This document shows, in pieces, positions 1 to 9,024 of a stretch of 52,936 nucleotides of DNA (positions within the stretch are counted from its first letter, which is position 1; each line of letters opens with the position of its first letter). The stretch spans positions 1 through 52,936 of the forward strand of contig JBPOHS010000042.1 of the NCBI GenBank assembly GCA_052035295.1, in the 5' to 3' direction. The position numbers were made by a program, and so were the translations under genes. The notes under the pieces are model-generated. The model saw only the letters and a program-made list of their open reading frames with translations. It did not search any database and was not told the origin of the DNA. Source of the DNA: HdN1 sp052035295. Its GTDB lineage: Bacteria; Pseudomonadota; Gammaproteobacteria; Pseudomonadales; Ketobacteraceae.

Positions 1-1898
1 CGCAAATCACCAGCAAGACTGCCGAGCTGAACGGCCGCAGAAGAAGTGCGTTGCGCATTCTCGCTGGTGACCTCGGCGACCTCGGTAATATGGAGGATAT
101 TCTTGTTAACATCATCTGCCACAACGCTTTGTTCCTCGGCGGCGCTGGCAACCTGTGTGTTCATCATGTTGATACGGGTAACGGCATCGGTAATGGCCAC
201 CAGGGAGCGTGACATGGCATTGACCTGATCCACGCTCTGACGCGCCATGACATGCCCGCTTTCCACCCGCGCGACAGCATTCTGCGTGCCCGTTTGCAGT
301 TTTTGTATCATCGACTGGATTTCTTCGGTAGACGTTTGCGTGCGTGACGCGAGTGTGCGCACTTCGTCTGCCACGACGGCAAAACCACGGCCTTGTTCAC
401 CGGCACGCGCGGCCTCGATGGCGGCATTCAGCGCCAGCAGATTGGTCTGCCCCGCGATATTACGAATAACGTCCAGCACACTGCCAATGCGATCACTGTC
501 TTCTGCCAGCGTTCTCATGACTTCGGCAGCATCATTGATTTCACCCGCCAGGCCCTGAATGGCATTCACCGTATCGGCCACTTTTTGCTGCACACGATCG
601 GCTTCCTGTTCCGCCGACTGCGTTGCTTCGGCAGCGGCCAGCGCGTTGGCCGCCACATCGCCCACCGTCGCACTCATCTCGGTCATGGCAGTCGCGACCT
701 GGTCGGTTCGGCTACGTTGATTATCGACACAGCGTTGGGTTTCCGATGTTACACCGGAAAGCTCCGACGCCGCCTGCGCCACCTGCTCAGAGGCACGCCC
801 CATTTCCCGCATGAAAAGCCGCAGGGAATGCTGCATTTTCCCCAGCGCCTGCATCAGACGCCCGACTTCATCATCACTGGCGGCATTCACATCCTGATCC
901 AGAGAACCACCGGCAATTCTCTCGGCGCACCTAACGGCTTCCCTCAACGGCAAAACAACCATGCGCCGGGCCAGCCAGTTAATCAACACGACCATCATCA
1001 CACAGATCACAAGCGTTACCAGCGAGATCGTAAAGACCTGATTCCGTATGACAGAATCCACTTCGGCTTCCGGATAGGCAGCGACAACGGTGTATCCCCA
1101 GGCATCAAAACCAGCGGTGTCACGATACCAGCCGGCCAATTCCCCTTTGGCGAGCGCAGCGATGACGTCGGCATCGGCACCTTCGGTGTGCTCCCGGATG
1201 CGACCCTTGTCATCCATCAGCAGTACCACGCCATGCTTGAGGATGTGACTGGAGTGGATCGCCATTTCCAATGATTTGAGATCAGCCTTATAGCCGACAT
1301 ACCAGGCCCCCAGAAGGCGATTCTGAGGATCCAGGATCGGTACATAACCGGTCAAAAACGGATTGCCGAGAATATCCACCTGACCGTAAAACGCTTGCCC
1401 ATTCTGCAACGATGCAATCGCTTTCCCCAGCGGATCAAGCCGTGTACCGATCGCGCGCTTGCCTTCAGTCATGACATTGGTGGACACACGAATGAACTCG
1501 CTGCCTTGCTTGACAAACAGGGTAGCGGTGCCGCCGACCAAGCGCGTTACTGCATCCACCGCTGCAAATTGTCCCACCTGACTGATGCCGCCGAACTGCA
1601 GATCCGGCACATTTTCAGTTCCCAATGTTACTGCATCACCCAGCCCGGGCTCGCCCATCGCATGGGTCTTTTCCTGCAACAGGGCCATCGAGCCTTTGAC
1701 GCGCTCCGACATCAGCAGGTCATTGGTATCCAGCAAACGCTTCATTTCATGCAGGCGGCTCGCCGTCGTGTCCCTGGCGTGAGAGTGCAGGCTGTCTGCT
1801 TTCTCGATGCTGAGCCAAGCCCCGACCACCAGGCCAGACAGCAATACCACTCCCGACAACGCCAACGATAACTTCGTCTGCAAGCTTTGCTGCAACAT
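1..1898 (-). CDS. methyl-accepting chemotaxis protein, C-terminus cut by window edge
   Basis: Inner-membrane chemoreceptor that would sense a periplasmic ligand and signal to CheA through CheW. Read on the minus strand, it starts with MLQQSLQTKLSLALSGVVLL, a first membrane segment. A periplasmic region of about 250 residues follows, with the LGNPFLTGYVPILDPQNRL pattern typical of Cache_3/Cache_2 sensors. Then come a second membrane segment, a HAMP region and a long signalling coiled coil with the hairpin core NLLALNAAIEAARAGEQGRGF. The start ATG at 1898 is preceded by GGAGTCACC. About 632 codons are visible. No stop is reached, so the distal C-terminal helix is missing. The ligand cannot be told. 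The family is certain. Confidence 0.93.
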   Translation of the reverse strand, partial: MLQQSLQTKLSLALSGVVLLSGLVVGAWLSIEKADSLHSHARDTTASRLHEMKRLLDTNDLLMSERVKGSMALLQEKTHAMGEPGLGDAVTLGTENVPDLQFGGISQVGQFAAVDAVTRLVGGTATLFVKQGSEFIRVSTNVMTEGKRAIGTRLDPLGKAIASLQNGQAFYGQVDILGNPFLTGYVPILDPQNRLLGAWYVGYKADLKSLEMAIHSSHILKHGVVLLMDDKGRIREHTEGADADVIAALAKGELAGWYRDTAGFDAWGYTVVAAYPEAEVDSVIRNQVFTISLVTLVICVMMVVLINWLARRMVVLPLREAVRCAERIAGGSLDQDVNAASDDEVGRLMQALGKMQHSLRLFMREMGRASEQVAQAASELSGVTSETQRCVDNQRSRTDQVATAMTEMSATVGDVAANALAAAEATQSAEQEADRVQQKVADTVNAIQGLAGEINDAAEVMRTLAEDSDRIGSVLDVIRNIAGQTNLLALNAAIEAARAGEQGRGFAVVADEVRTLASRTQTSTEEIQSMIQKLQTGTQNAVARVESGHVMARQSVDQVNAMSRSLVAITDAVTRINMMNTQVASAAEEQSVVADDVNKNILHITEVAEVTSENAQRTSSAAVQLGSLAGDL

Positions 1899-2163
1899 GG
1901 TGACTCCACAACTGATATTTAAAAAAACGCCTTGTTAACACTCTAGTCACGACCTGGCTACCAGGCGAAATATTGGCCAATCTATTTGCAAGACACCCCG
2001 CCCCAACAGCCATCGCGCAGGGAGCCGCACCTCCGGAAGAGCCGTTCTGGCCACCCAACCTAATCAATTTTGGCTTCACGATCCTCAAATGACATTTGTA
2101 TTGTCTCATTGGTGAATGTAACATTTAAAAACAGCATCGTTATCGATACCTTCGGGAGTTCTC

Positions 2164-3060
2164 ATGCCATTGCTCAACACCAGCCCTTTGCCCACCCGGG
2201 GCTACCTGCCAAATGCCGACGATCTGGTGCAGTTCCGGCGGGTGCAACGGTTGGCCTATGCTGCCGCCGAAGCCGTGGCCAAGGAGCTCAAACCGGGCAT
2301 GACCGAGAAGCAGGCAGCCCGTCTGCAGGAAATCTGGCTGCTCGATCACGGCGTGACAGACTGGTTTCACGCCCCCTTTGCCTGGTTCGGTGATCGCACG
2401 GCGTTTGAAGGCTTCAAGGTTGCTTTGCAGTTCCTGCCCACCCACCGCCGCCTCGAAGAAAACATGCCGTTCATCCTCGATAACGCGCCCGTGGTGGGCG
2501 GTTATGTCGCCGACATCGGCTACACCGGCGTGCTGGGCGAAAACAAAGTGCTGGATGTGTTGCTCGATGACCTGGCCGACCATCGTCGTCTGATTCTGGA
2601 TCTGATTCGGCAACGACAGGCTATGCGTCAGGTGTCGCAGGCGGTCGACGGGCTCATCCTTCAGCAAGGGCACGCCCCGCGTCACAAGGCCTATCCGTTC
2701 GAGACACTGGCTCATACCGTGCAGCCCATGTCCCGGCGCAATCGTAAAACCCCAAGCACCCTGTTCATGTTTGGCTTGCAGGCGCTGGAAACCCTGGGGC
2801 GCCTGACCCTTGTGGCCAGAAAACAGGGATGGTCGCCGATCTGGTCATCAGGATCGCTATCCGATCATGCGCCGATTCCTGGCTTGTGGGCCGTTGAGCC
2901 TCACCTCGGTTTTCGTGGTGTCGGCGCGAAATTTGAAGAGCTGCTGGTCATTACCGAAAACGATGCCTACTGGCTCGACGACGAAACGCCGCACATGCGC
3001 CGCTGGCGTGAACGCGGCCTTTGGCAATCCCCCATTCAACAGAAGGCTGTCGCTGCATGA
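2164..3060 (+). CDS. M24 (pita-bread fold) family protein, cassette A copy
   Basis: A 298-residue protein of the M24 metallopeptidase family (aminopeptidase P, prolidase and methionine aminopeptidase relatives). The five metal ligands can be placed: D106 and D117 eleven residues apart (as in methionine aminopeptidase), H174 in RHKAYPF, E245 in AVEPH and E258 in KFEEL. It is therefore probably an active di-metal enzyme, but nothing shows that it cleaves peptides. GGGAG lies just upstream of the ATG. A possible promoter (TTGTCT at 2101, TTTAAA at 2124) precedes it. Its stop overlaps the next start as ATGA, so it is translationally coupled to the EphD-like fusion. A paralogue with the same neighbours lies at 22684-23550. 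Its link to lipid enzymes suggests a small-molecule substrate, which is inference. Confidence 0.88.
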   Translation: MPLLNTSPLPTRGYLPNADDLVQFRRVQRLAYAAAEAVAKELKPGMTEKQAARLQEIWLLDHGVTDWFHAPFAWFGDRTAFEGFKVALQFLPTHRRLEENMPFILDNAPVVGGYVADIGYTGVLGENKVLDVLLDDLADHRRLILDLIRQRQAMRQVSQAVDGLILQQGHAPRHKAYPFETLAHTVQPMSRRNRKTPSTLFMFGLQALETLGRLTLVARKQGWSPIWSSGSLSDHAPIPGLWAVEPHLGFRGVGAKFEELLVITENDAYWLDDETPHMRRWRERGLWQSPIQQKAVAA

Positions 3061-4844
3061 ACATCACGACACACCGCATTGCTTCACAAGGCATCCAGCT
3101 GCATGCCGTGGCGTACGGCAACACCAATAACACGCCAATCGTTCTGGTGCATGGCTATCCGGATAATCACCGAGTCTGGCAAGCGGTTGCCGAGCGTCTG
3201 GCGGATAAATATTACGTGATAACGTATGATGTACGTGGCGCAGGCGAATCGGATGCCCCCACCGGGGTGAGCGACTACAAGATGGCACTGCTGGCGCAGG
3301 ACCTTGCTGCCGTAGTGGACGCTCTGATTCCCGGTCGTCGTTTTCACCTCGCAGGACACGATTGGGGCTCCATTCAAAGCTGGGAATCCGTGACCACGAA
3401 TCACCTCAAATCACGTATTGCTTCTTACACCAGCATCTCCGGCCCCTCTCTGGATCACATGGCCTATTTGATGCGCGACAAGCTGAAAGCGACGTCCGTT
3501 CGCGCCAAGCGTGAACTGTTCACACAGCTGACCAGTTCCTGGTACATCCTGTTTTTTCAATTGCCGGGAATGGCGCCTGCACTTTGGCGCGCGGGTATGG
3601 GCAAATGGTGGCCGAGTTTTCTGGAAAAACGCGAGGGCGTAAAAGAAGCCGGGGAAAATCCAACGCAAACGGATGATGGCGCCACTGGCGTCAAACTGTA
3701 CCGGGCCAATTTCCAGGACAAATTGCTGAATCCCGAACCACGCTACGCTCACTGCCCGGTGCAACTTATCATTCCCACCAAGGACAATTATGTCGGCGAT
3801 TATCTGTTTGAACAGATACATCGATGGGTGCCGGAACTCTACCGCCGTGAGCTCCATGCCAGTCACTGGGTTCCGCTGAGCCACCCGACATTGATTGCCG
3901 ACTGGATTGACCAGTTCGCCACTTTCATTGACGAGAAAGCTGATCGCATTGACGAAAAAACCACGGTTGACAGCAACAACGCCACCTTGATGCAGCGTTA
4001 CCGCGTAAACCCGGATCGCCAGCCTCTGCCGCTGGCCGGAAAACTCGCTGTCATCACCGGCGCAGGTTCTGGCATCGGTCGCGCTACCGCCGTCAAATTC
4101 GCTGAAAACGGCGCCGATATTGTGTGCGTGGACATCAACGGCGCCGCCGCGGAACGCACCGCCCTTCTGTGTCGCGCGCTGGATGCCAAGGCCTGGGCCA
4201 GGGTTACTGATGTCGGCAGCGCTCCCGCGATGGAGGCGCTGGCGCAATGGGTGGAAGAGGCGCTCGGCGGTGCCGATATCGTTGTCAATAACGCCGGCAT
4301 TGGCATGGCAGGCGGCATGCTCGATACGTCGGTGGCGCAGTGGGACAAATTATTGAAAGTGAATCTGTGGGGGGTCATCCATGGTTCACGTTTGTTTGCC
4401 CGCCAGATGATCAACAACGCCCGCCGCGGCAGCATTGTCAATGTCGCCTCGGCGGCCGCCTTTGCGCCCAACCGCAAGCTGACGGCCTATTCCACCAGCA
4501 AGGCCGCCGTGCACATGCTAACGGAATGCCTGCGTGCCGAACTGAGCGACAACGATATCGGCGTCACCGCCATTTGCCCGGGATTTGTCGCCACCGGCAT
4601 TGCCGCTTCCACTGTTTATGCTGGCCTCAACGAAGCAGAGCAAGCCAAAAAACGGGCACGGGCCGATGCCCTGTACAAGCGTCGTAATTTTTCACCCGAG
4701 CAAGTCGCTGACGCCGTCTTCAATGCCGTCCTCAAAAATCCGGCGGTCGCGCTGGTAGGCGCCGAAGCATGGACGACCCGCTTGCTGAGTCGGTTTGCAC
4801 CGGATATTTCGCGACTGATCGCGAAAATCGATCTCACCGCCTAG
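3057..4844 (+). CDS. EphD-like alpha/beta hydrolase-SDR fusion, cassette A copy
   Basis: A two-domain enzyme of 595 residues, close to the length of mycobacterial EphD (592), which has the same architecture. Residues 1-295 are an alpha/beta hydrolase of epoxide-hydrolase type: HGYPD at 32-36, nucleophile D102 in GHDWG, probable acid D243, catalytic histidine H270 in ASHW. Residues 328-595 are a short-chain dehydrogenase: GAGSGIG at 335-341, NNAG at 411-414, active-site Y478 and K482 in YSTSK. A likely role is opening of an epoxide or ester bond followed by NAD(P)-dependent oxidation of the alcohol. The start at 3057 is chosen because it overlaps the upstream stop as ATGA; an in-frame ATG at 3021 lies inside the previous gene. 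The substrate is unknown, with an oxidised fatty acyl compound as a guess. Confidence 0.88.
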   Translation: MNITTHRIASQGIQLHAVAYGNTNNTPIVLVHGYPDNHRVWQAVAERLADKYYVITYDVRGAGESDAPTGVSDYKMALLAQDLAAVVDALIPGRRFHLAGHDWGSIQSWESVTTNHLKSRIASYTSISGPSLDHMAYLMRDKLKATSVRAKRELFTQLTSSWYILFFQLPGMAPALWRAGMGKWWPSFLEKREGVKEAGENPTQTDDGATGVKLYRANFQDKLLNPEPRYAHCPVQLIIPTKDNYVGDYLFEQIHRWVPELYRRELHASHWVPLSHPTLIADWIDQFATFIDEKADRIDEKTTVDSNNATLMQRYRVNPDRQPLPLAGKLAVITGAGSGIGRATAVKFAENGADIVCVDINGAAAERTALLCRALDAKAWARVTDVGSAPAMEALAQWVEEALGGADIVVNNAGIGMAGGMLDTSVAQWDKLLKVNLWGVIHGSRLFARQMINNARRGSIVNVASAAAFAPNRKLTAYSTSKAAVHMLTECLRAELSDNDIGVTAICPGFVATGIAASTVYAGLNEAEQAKKRARADALYKRRNFSPEQVADAVFNAVLKNPAVALVGAEAWTTRLLSRFAPDISRLIAKIDLTA

Positions 4845-4898
4845 CGCTAAAGCAGTGCCGTACCTCATGAATGAAGCCCCGCAGTAAGGAGAGAGCTC

Positions 4899-5807
4899 AT
4901 GATCGATCACCATGTTATAAAGCCACGTCGCGTGCAATTCGATCTCAAGAATAGCCCGCTGCACTGGCTGCCGGATGACCCATACTCGACTCACATGATC
5001 AACAGCATCAATTTGTTGCTGCCGCCGGGTGAATTATGGTTCTGCCGCGTGTACAACAAGGCATTGCCCATGGTGACGAATCCGCGCATCGCAGAGGATG
5101 TCAGGGGCTTCATCAAGCAGGAAGCGATACACGCGCGCGTGCATTCCGGTGCAATCCCATATCTGCAGGCGCACGGCATGGATACAGAGGCATTTCAGGC
5201 GCGGGCAGAATGGTTGTTTGAGCAATTTCTGGGGGAAGCGCCGTTTGGCATTCCAGCACTGAAAAAACCTGCGTTTGAGAAACGCTGGATCATTATCCGG
5301 GTAGGATTGATCGCAGCCATCGAACACTTCACCGGCATGCTGGGCCAATGGTGCATGGACAATACCAGCTGGGACAAAGGCGATGCGACAATTGCCGACA
5401 TGTTCCGCTGGCATTTGGCCGAGGAAGTCGAACACCGTAACGTCGCCTTTGAGTTGTTCGAGCATTTGTGTCAGACACAACTGGGATTCTATGCCAGTCG
5501 GCAAGCCTTGATGGCCATCGTGTTTCCACTGTTTTTGTATTACCTCACCGAGGGCGGAAAGGCGCTGGCGAAACAGGATAAAAACCCCAGGGCACAGCGT
5601 ATCGGAAAGATGTCGTTGTTCCGGATGTTGATAGAATTGCAGCGCGTTGGCCGAAGAACCGAAAATGTCCCCACGTTCGGTTATTTGCTGGCAGGAACCC
5701 TGCGTTGGCTTTCACCGAAGTTTCACCCGGAATTCGAGGGGAATACCCAGCAGGCGCTGGACTATCTGGCACGATCGCCGGCAGCGAGAGCGGCCATGGC
5801 CGGCTAA
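4899..5807 (+). CDS. PF10118-type metal-dependent hydrolase, cassette A copy
   Basis: A 302-residue protein of the predicted metal-dependent hydrolase family (COG3687/PF10118). The family signatures are GELWFCRVYNKALP near residues 44-57, QEAIHARVHS near 74-83, AAIEHFTG in the middle and EEVEHRNVAF further on. The Glu and His pattern is that of a helical, probably metal-binding fold. A hydrophobic segment follows the last motif. Biochemistry of the family is poor, so 'hydrolase' is only the family name. It lies 54 bp after the fusion gene and is probably the last gene of cassette A. A strong hairpin (5853-5889) follows. The start has GGAGAGAG upstream. The paralogue is at 25408-26298. Confidence 0.87.
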   Translation: MIDHHVIKPRRVQFDLKNSPLHWLPDDPYSTHMINSINLLLPPGELWFCRVYNKALPMVTNPRIAEDVRGFIKQEAIHARVHSGAIPYLQAHGMDTEAFQARAEWLFEQFLGEAPFGIPALKKPAFEKRWIIIRVGLIAAIEHFTGMLGQWCMDNTSWDKGDATIADMFRWHLAEEVEHRNVAFELFEHLCQTQLGFYASRQALMAIVFPLFLYYLTEGGKALAKQDKNPRAQRIGKMSLFRMLIELQRVGRRTENVPTFGYLLAGTLRWLSPKFHPEFEGNTQQALDYLARSPAARAAMAG

Positions 5808-5852
5808 CCCCACTTGCAGAACATCGTCTGCTGAACCCTGTCTGCTCAAGAG

Positions 5853-5889
5853 CGCCCGGCGCAATGAGGAAAAATCATTGCGCCGGGCG
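5853..5889. terminator. perfect 15-bp stem-loop between convergent genes
   Basis: CGCCCGGCGCAATGA at 5853-5867 and its exact reverse complement at 5875-5889 enclose a 7-nt loop. It lies between the ends of cassette A and of the minus-strand beta-propeller gene, so it can serve both. There is no clear T run on either side, so its efficiency as an intrinsic terminator is uncertain. Confidence 0.7.
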
Positions 5890-5904
5890 AAGCACCTATC
5901 GTCG

Positions 5905-7836
5905 TTATTCTACAAACTCTCCCCAGCTTCCCGATTCCAGCGAACCATCATCAAACAAGGAATACACATCTTCCCCATCCAGAATGGAACGCAGCAGGGT
6001 TGTGTTTTCAAAAGCCGGAAACTCCTGAACGGCTGGCAAGACGATCGCGCCGGTGGACTCATCAATCTCCAGTTGCGCAAGATTATTCATGCCAGTCTCG
6101 AAATAACTCGTGTAAGGCACCAACAAGCGTGTTTTCTCACCGTTCGATACACTGCTGATCGCATGATTGTCCCACGCCAACGGAAGATTCATCCACGTGC
6201 CTTCCGGCTGATCGATCGCTTGCTGACCCACCAATTGCGGCTCATCCTGCGACACGTCAAACACTGAGAACAGGAGCCCTGTTTCCCTGCCATTTTCATC
6301 GGCGGAATAACCTACTCCCAACAAATACTGCCCATTGATGGGTTGCAGATACGCGGAATAACCGGGGATTTCGAGTGTGCCGGCCATTTTGGGATCAGCC
6401 GGATCAGACAAGTCCAGCTTGTACAATGGATCAGTCTGCAGGAAGGTCACAATGTAGGCGTTATCACCGACGAAGCGCACACTACGCACCGATTCACCCG
6501 GTTTGCCAATCGGTTCCGGATGTGAGGCGTTCGGCAGCGCACCCAGCGACACCAGCGCACCACGCTCCGCATCGGATTCTGCCAACGTAAATACCTTGTA
6601 CTCACTGGCAGCGTTGGCCCAGTTAACGGTCAGCATGCGCAACACGTCATCATGTTCGCTGACGCCGTAGCCTGGGCTTGCCCAATCGATATAGCCGGCA
6701 ACCGCACCGGTAGCGCGATAATCGACCTCGCCCTCAGCAAAGGCAAACTTGTGAATGGTGGTGGCGTTTTGTTCCCAGTCTTGGGCAAACAAATACATGG
6801 AATCCAAACCAGCATAGACGCTGGCCGAGGATGCCGCCACACAAGTGACGCGTGGCTGGTGCTGTTCGCTCAAGGAGATCTGCGTGATCAATACAATCGA
6901 TGGCGTGATATTCGCTTCGTCCATTTGCTGCGGAATCAGGCAAGACTCACGATCGACGACCTGCCCATTAGCCGTGACCGGCAATTTCGTAATATCAATA
7001 TTGGTCGAAACAGGAGCACCAATCATAACGTCAGAATCAGGGGCCGGATCGACAAACATCTCCACATAGCCGGTTTCCATGCCGTAACGTGTCACGACAT
7101 ACAAGGAATCACCAATCCGTCGGCTAGAGACAAAATCGCCATCCCATTCGTAGTGCTTTTGCACAGCGGGTGCCGATGGGGTTTCGACCGAAATGAGATC
7201 CACCGACGTCTTGGCGTTCTGCGTCGCGGAAATGCCTTCAAAATACCAGCTGGCAAACTGTTTGGTCGCCACCGACACCACCGTGTCATCGCTCAGATAA
7301 ATGCCCTGATTATATTCTCCACTCAAGGAAAGCGCGGCCAGCGGTTCGGTGCCAGGTTTTGCATAAACCTTGAGACTGAACTGCGACGGATTGTGTTCGG
7401 ACACACCATCGTCTGCCGCGAGATAATAGAGGGGGTGATTCTCCATCGCGAAAATGTGTGTCTCGTTCTGTTTGATCCAGTCGGCTTCATCCACCCCTTG
7501 CTCAATGAGGTTGGTGCCCGACATGCCAAAGCCGTTGGAAGCCCCAACGCCACCGTCAGCGGCAGCTTCTTCCAATGACACGCCCAACGAATACGCCTGG
7601 CGTTGGTTGGCAACGTTCTGCAATCCCTGTTTCAGATAGGCATCGAAACGCGCCGCCGAACCGGCGGGCACCAGCGATTGCTTTGACAACTGCGATGGCT
7701 CCCGGCTGCCATCATGGTGATCCGAGCCGCCACAGCCGGTCAGCGCCAGCCCCGCACCCACCAATGCCATCGTTAGCCTGCTCAGCCTCGTTCGATGAAG
7801 CACCGGCAGGTCATTGCGTCCGATCAAGGCTTTCAT
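5905..7836 (-). CDS. secreted beta-propeller domain lipoprotein
   Basis: A 643-residue exported protein. The start MKALIGR at 7836 is chosen because AAAGGAGAGGGGT lies just upstream and a lipoprotein signal follows (LVGAGLALTGC). Reading further upstream adds only an uncharged-signal-breaking Lys/Thr-rich stretch. After the signal, GVDEADWIKQNETHIFAM matches the conserved opening of the PF09826 'beta propeller domain' family of secreted proteins. Repeating strand-rich blocks fill the rest (for example SVRFVGDNAYIVTF, then YKLDLSDPADPKMAGTL). The function of the family is unknown, and a protein-binding or scaffold role in the envelope is likely. It is transcribed alone. An element with AAATTTTCCCAC lies 48 nt upstream and recurs before 9017-9913. 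Confidence 0.85.
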   Translation of the reverse strand: MKALIGRNDLPVLHRTRLSRLTMALVGAGLALTGCGGSDHHDGSREPSQLSKQSLVPAGSAARFDAYLKQGLQNVANQRQAYSLGVSLEEAAADGGVGASNGFGMSGTNLIEQGVDEADWIKQNETHIFAMENHPLYYLAADDGVSEHNPSQFSLKVYAKPGTEPLAALSLSGEYNQGIYLSDDTVVSVATKQFASWYFEGISATQNAKTSVDLISVETPSAPAVQKHYEWDGDFVSSRRIGDSLYVVTRYGMETGYVEMFVDPAPDSDVMIGAPVSTNIDITKLPVTANGQVVDRESCLIPQQMDEANITPSIVLITQISLSEQHQPRVTCVAASSASVYAGLDSMYLFAQDWEQNATTIHKFAFAEGEVDYRATGAVAGYIDWASPGYGVSEHDDVLRMLTVNWANAASEYKVFTLAESDAERGALVSLGALPNASHPEPIGKPGESVRSVRFVGDNAYIVTFLQTDPLYKLDLSDPADPKMAGTLEIPGYSAYLQPINGQYLLGVGYSADENGRETGLLFSVFDVSQDEPQLVGQQAIDQPEGTWMNLPLAWDNHAISSVSNGEKTRLLVPYTSYFETGMNNLAQLEIDESTGAIVLPAVQEFPAFENTTLLRSILDGEDVYSLFDDGSLESGSWGEFVE

Positions 7837-7993
7837 ACCCCTCTCCTTTGTTGTGCTGTGTTGTGTTGTTTTATGCTTGCGGTAAATTTTCCCACACACC
7901 CAGATTAAGAGGGAAATATTCCCCCGTCAAGGGTGAATACGAGCGCACCTTGTTCGGTTAGACTTCGGAGCGATCACCTTCTGTAGAGCCCAC

Positions 7994-8770
7994 ATGCCAA
8001 CCCGACGCCTGCTTGCACTGCTCCTTGTTTTCGGGAGCCCACCTGGACACGCTGACGCTACCCATCGCTATAGTCTGAGCACGGGAATGTTTGTGAGCGA
8101 GGGTGGCTATGGCAATGACCACGCCCCAGAGAAGCCTGCGGGCGACAGCGACAGCGACACCCACATGCGCTACACACCACTGACCCTCAAATACCGCCAG
8201 GGTCCCTGGACAGCTCGCCTGCAGAGTTCACTGATCCGCATCAGCGGCCCCGGCAATGTCGGCGACGGCATGGTAAAAGCAGACGCTCAGGAGACCGCCT
8301 CGGGCATGGGGGACACCATCGCCGGGCTGGATCATGGTTGGGTGCGAGGCCACTGGCTGATTGAGCCAGGTGTCAGGCTGAAGCTGCCCACCGCCGACAA
8401 AGACGAAGGATTAGGCACCGGTAGCCGCGATACATCGGCCCAACTCGGGATCACCGGGTTGTTCAGGCAATGGCGGCCGTTTTTGATCACCGGCTACAAA
8501 TGGCGGGGTAGCTCCCCTCTGATCGCGCTGGAAGACGGCGCCTATGCCAACGCGGGACTGGATCACCCATTGGGGAAAACCGTGTCAACGGGACTGGGTT
8601 ACGACTGGCGGGAAGCGAGCGTTCGTGGCAACAGCCCCGTGCGCGAACTGTTTGGCTATGCCAGCTGGCAACTGGATCCCCATTGGAAGCTCATGACGTA
8701 TGCCGCCAAGGGGTTCAGCGACAGCAGCGCCGATCAGACGCTGGGGCTGCAGGTCAGCTATCGGTGGTGA
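7994..8770 (+). CDS. outer membrane beta-barrel, phenol-degradation MetA/transporter-like
   Basis: A 258-residue protein with a short signal peptide (MPTRRLLALLLVFGSPPGHADA). It has alternating strands and ends in an aromatic residue (VSYRW), as outer membrane barrels do. The segment LKLPTADKDEGLGTGSRD is typical of the 'putative MetA-pathway of phenol degradation' barrel family (PF13557). A channel for small hydrophobic compounds is plausible. Family membership is inferred from this motif and the general pattern only. Its 3' end overlaps the convergent 88-residue gene by 13 bp. Confidence 0.7.
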   Translation: MPTRRLLALLLVFGSPPGHADATHRYSLSTGMFVSEGGYGNDHAPEKPAGDSDSDTHMRYTPLTLKYRQGPWTARLQSSLIRISGPGNVGDGMVKADAQETASGMGDTIAGLDHGWVRGHWLIEPGVRLKLPTADKDEGLGTGSRDTSAQLGITGLFRQWRPFLITGYKWRGSSPLIALEDGAYANAGLDHPLGKTVSTGLGYDWREASVRGNSPVRELFGYASWQLDPHWKLMTYAAKGFSDSSADQTLGLQVSYRW

Positions 8771-9024
8771 TCGGGCACATCCGGCGTATCCTGGCCATCC
8801 AGCGCACCTTCCGAACCGGTTTCAATATCGGGAATCTCGGGGCCCGGCAGCTCTGGCCGTTCCACCCGTTCTGGCACATCGGGCCGTTCCATCCCGGCAG
8901 GCGGGTTGACGGAATAGACCGCGTTACCGGTGCCGCCCATGCCGCCTTCGTCAGGTTCCCGGGGTTCGGCGGCCATTGCCGCCACACTCATCGACAAGAG
9001 CAAACCGGCCACAAGCTTATTCAT
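8758..9024 (-). CDS. small exported Pro/Glu-rich protein
   Basis: An 88-residue protein with a clear signal peptide (MNKLVAGLLLSMSVAAMAAE). A short acidic, proline-rich mature part follows, with repeated RPDVPERVERPELP-like phrases and no recognisable fold. The ATG at 9024 lies inside the end of the upstream gene (ATGAATAA, 8-bp overlap), which argues for translational coupling to the DUF6502 protein. It is probably a periplasmic or surface-exposed disordered protein. No function is recognised. Confidence 0.72.
   Translation of the reverse strand: MNKLVAGLLLSMSVAAMAAEPREPDEGGMGGTGNAVYSVNPPAGMERPDVPERVERPELPGPEIPDIETGSEGALDGQDTPDVPDHHR

Noticed and set aside
393..1274. 293-codon plus-strand frame opposite the first chemoreceptor
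   Set aside because: The minus strand encodes an unmistakable MCP signalling domain here; the plus frame has no ribosome site or protein-like pattern.
3411..4247. 278-codon minus-strand frame opposite the EphD-like fusion
   Set aside because: Catalytic motifs of the plus-strand fusion are intact through the region, and the paralogue at 23547 supports that frame.
6652..7578. 308-codon plus-strand frame opposite the beta-propeller lipoprotein
   Set aside because: Shadow of a GC-biased gene; its composition is His/Arg-rich without motifs.
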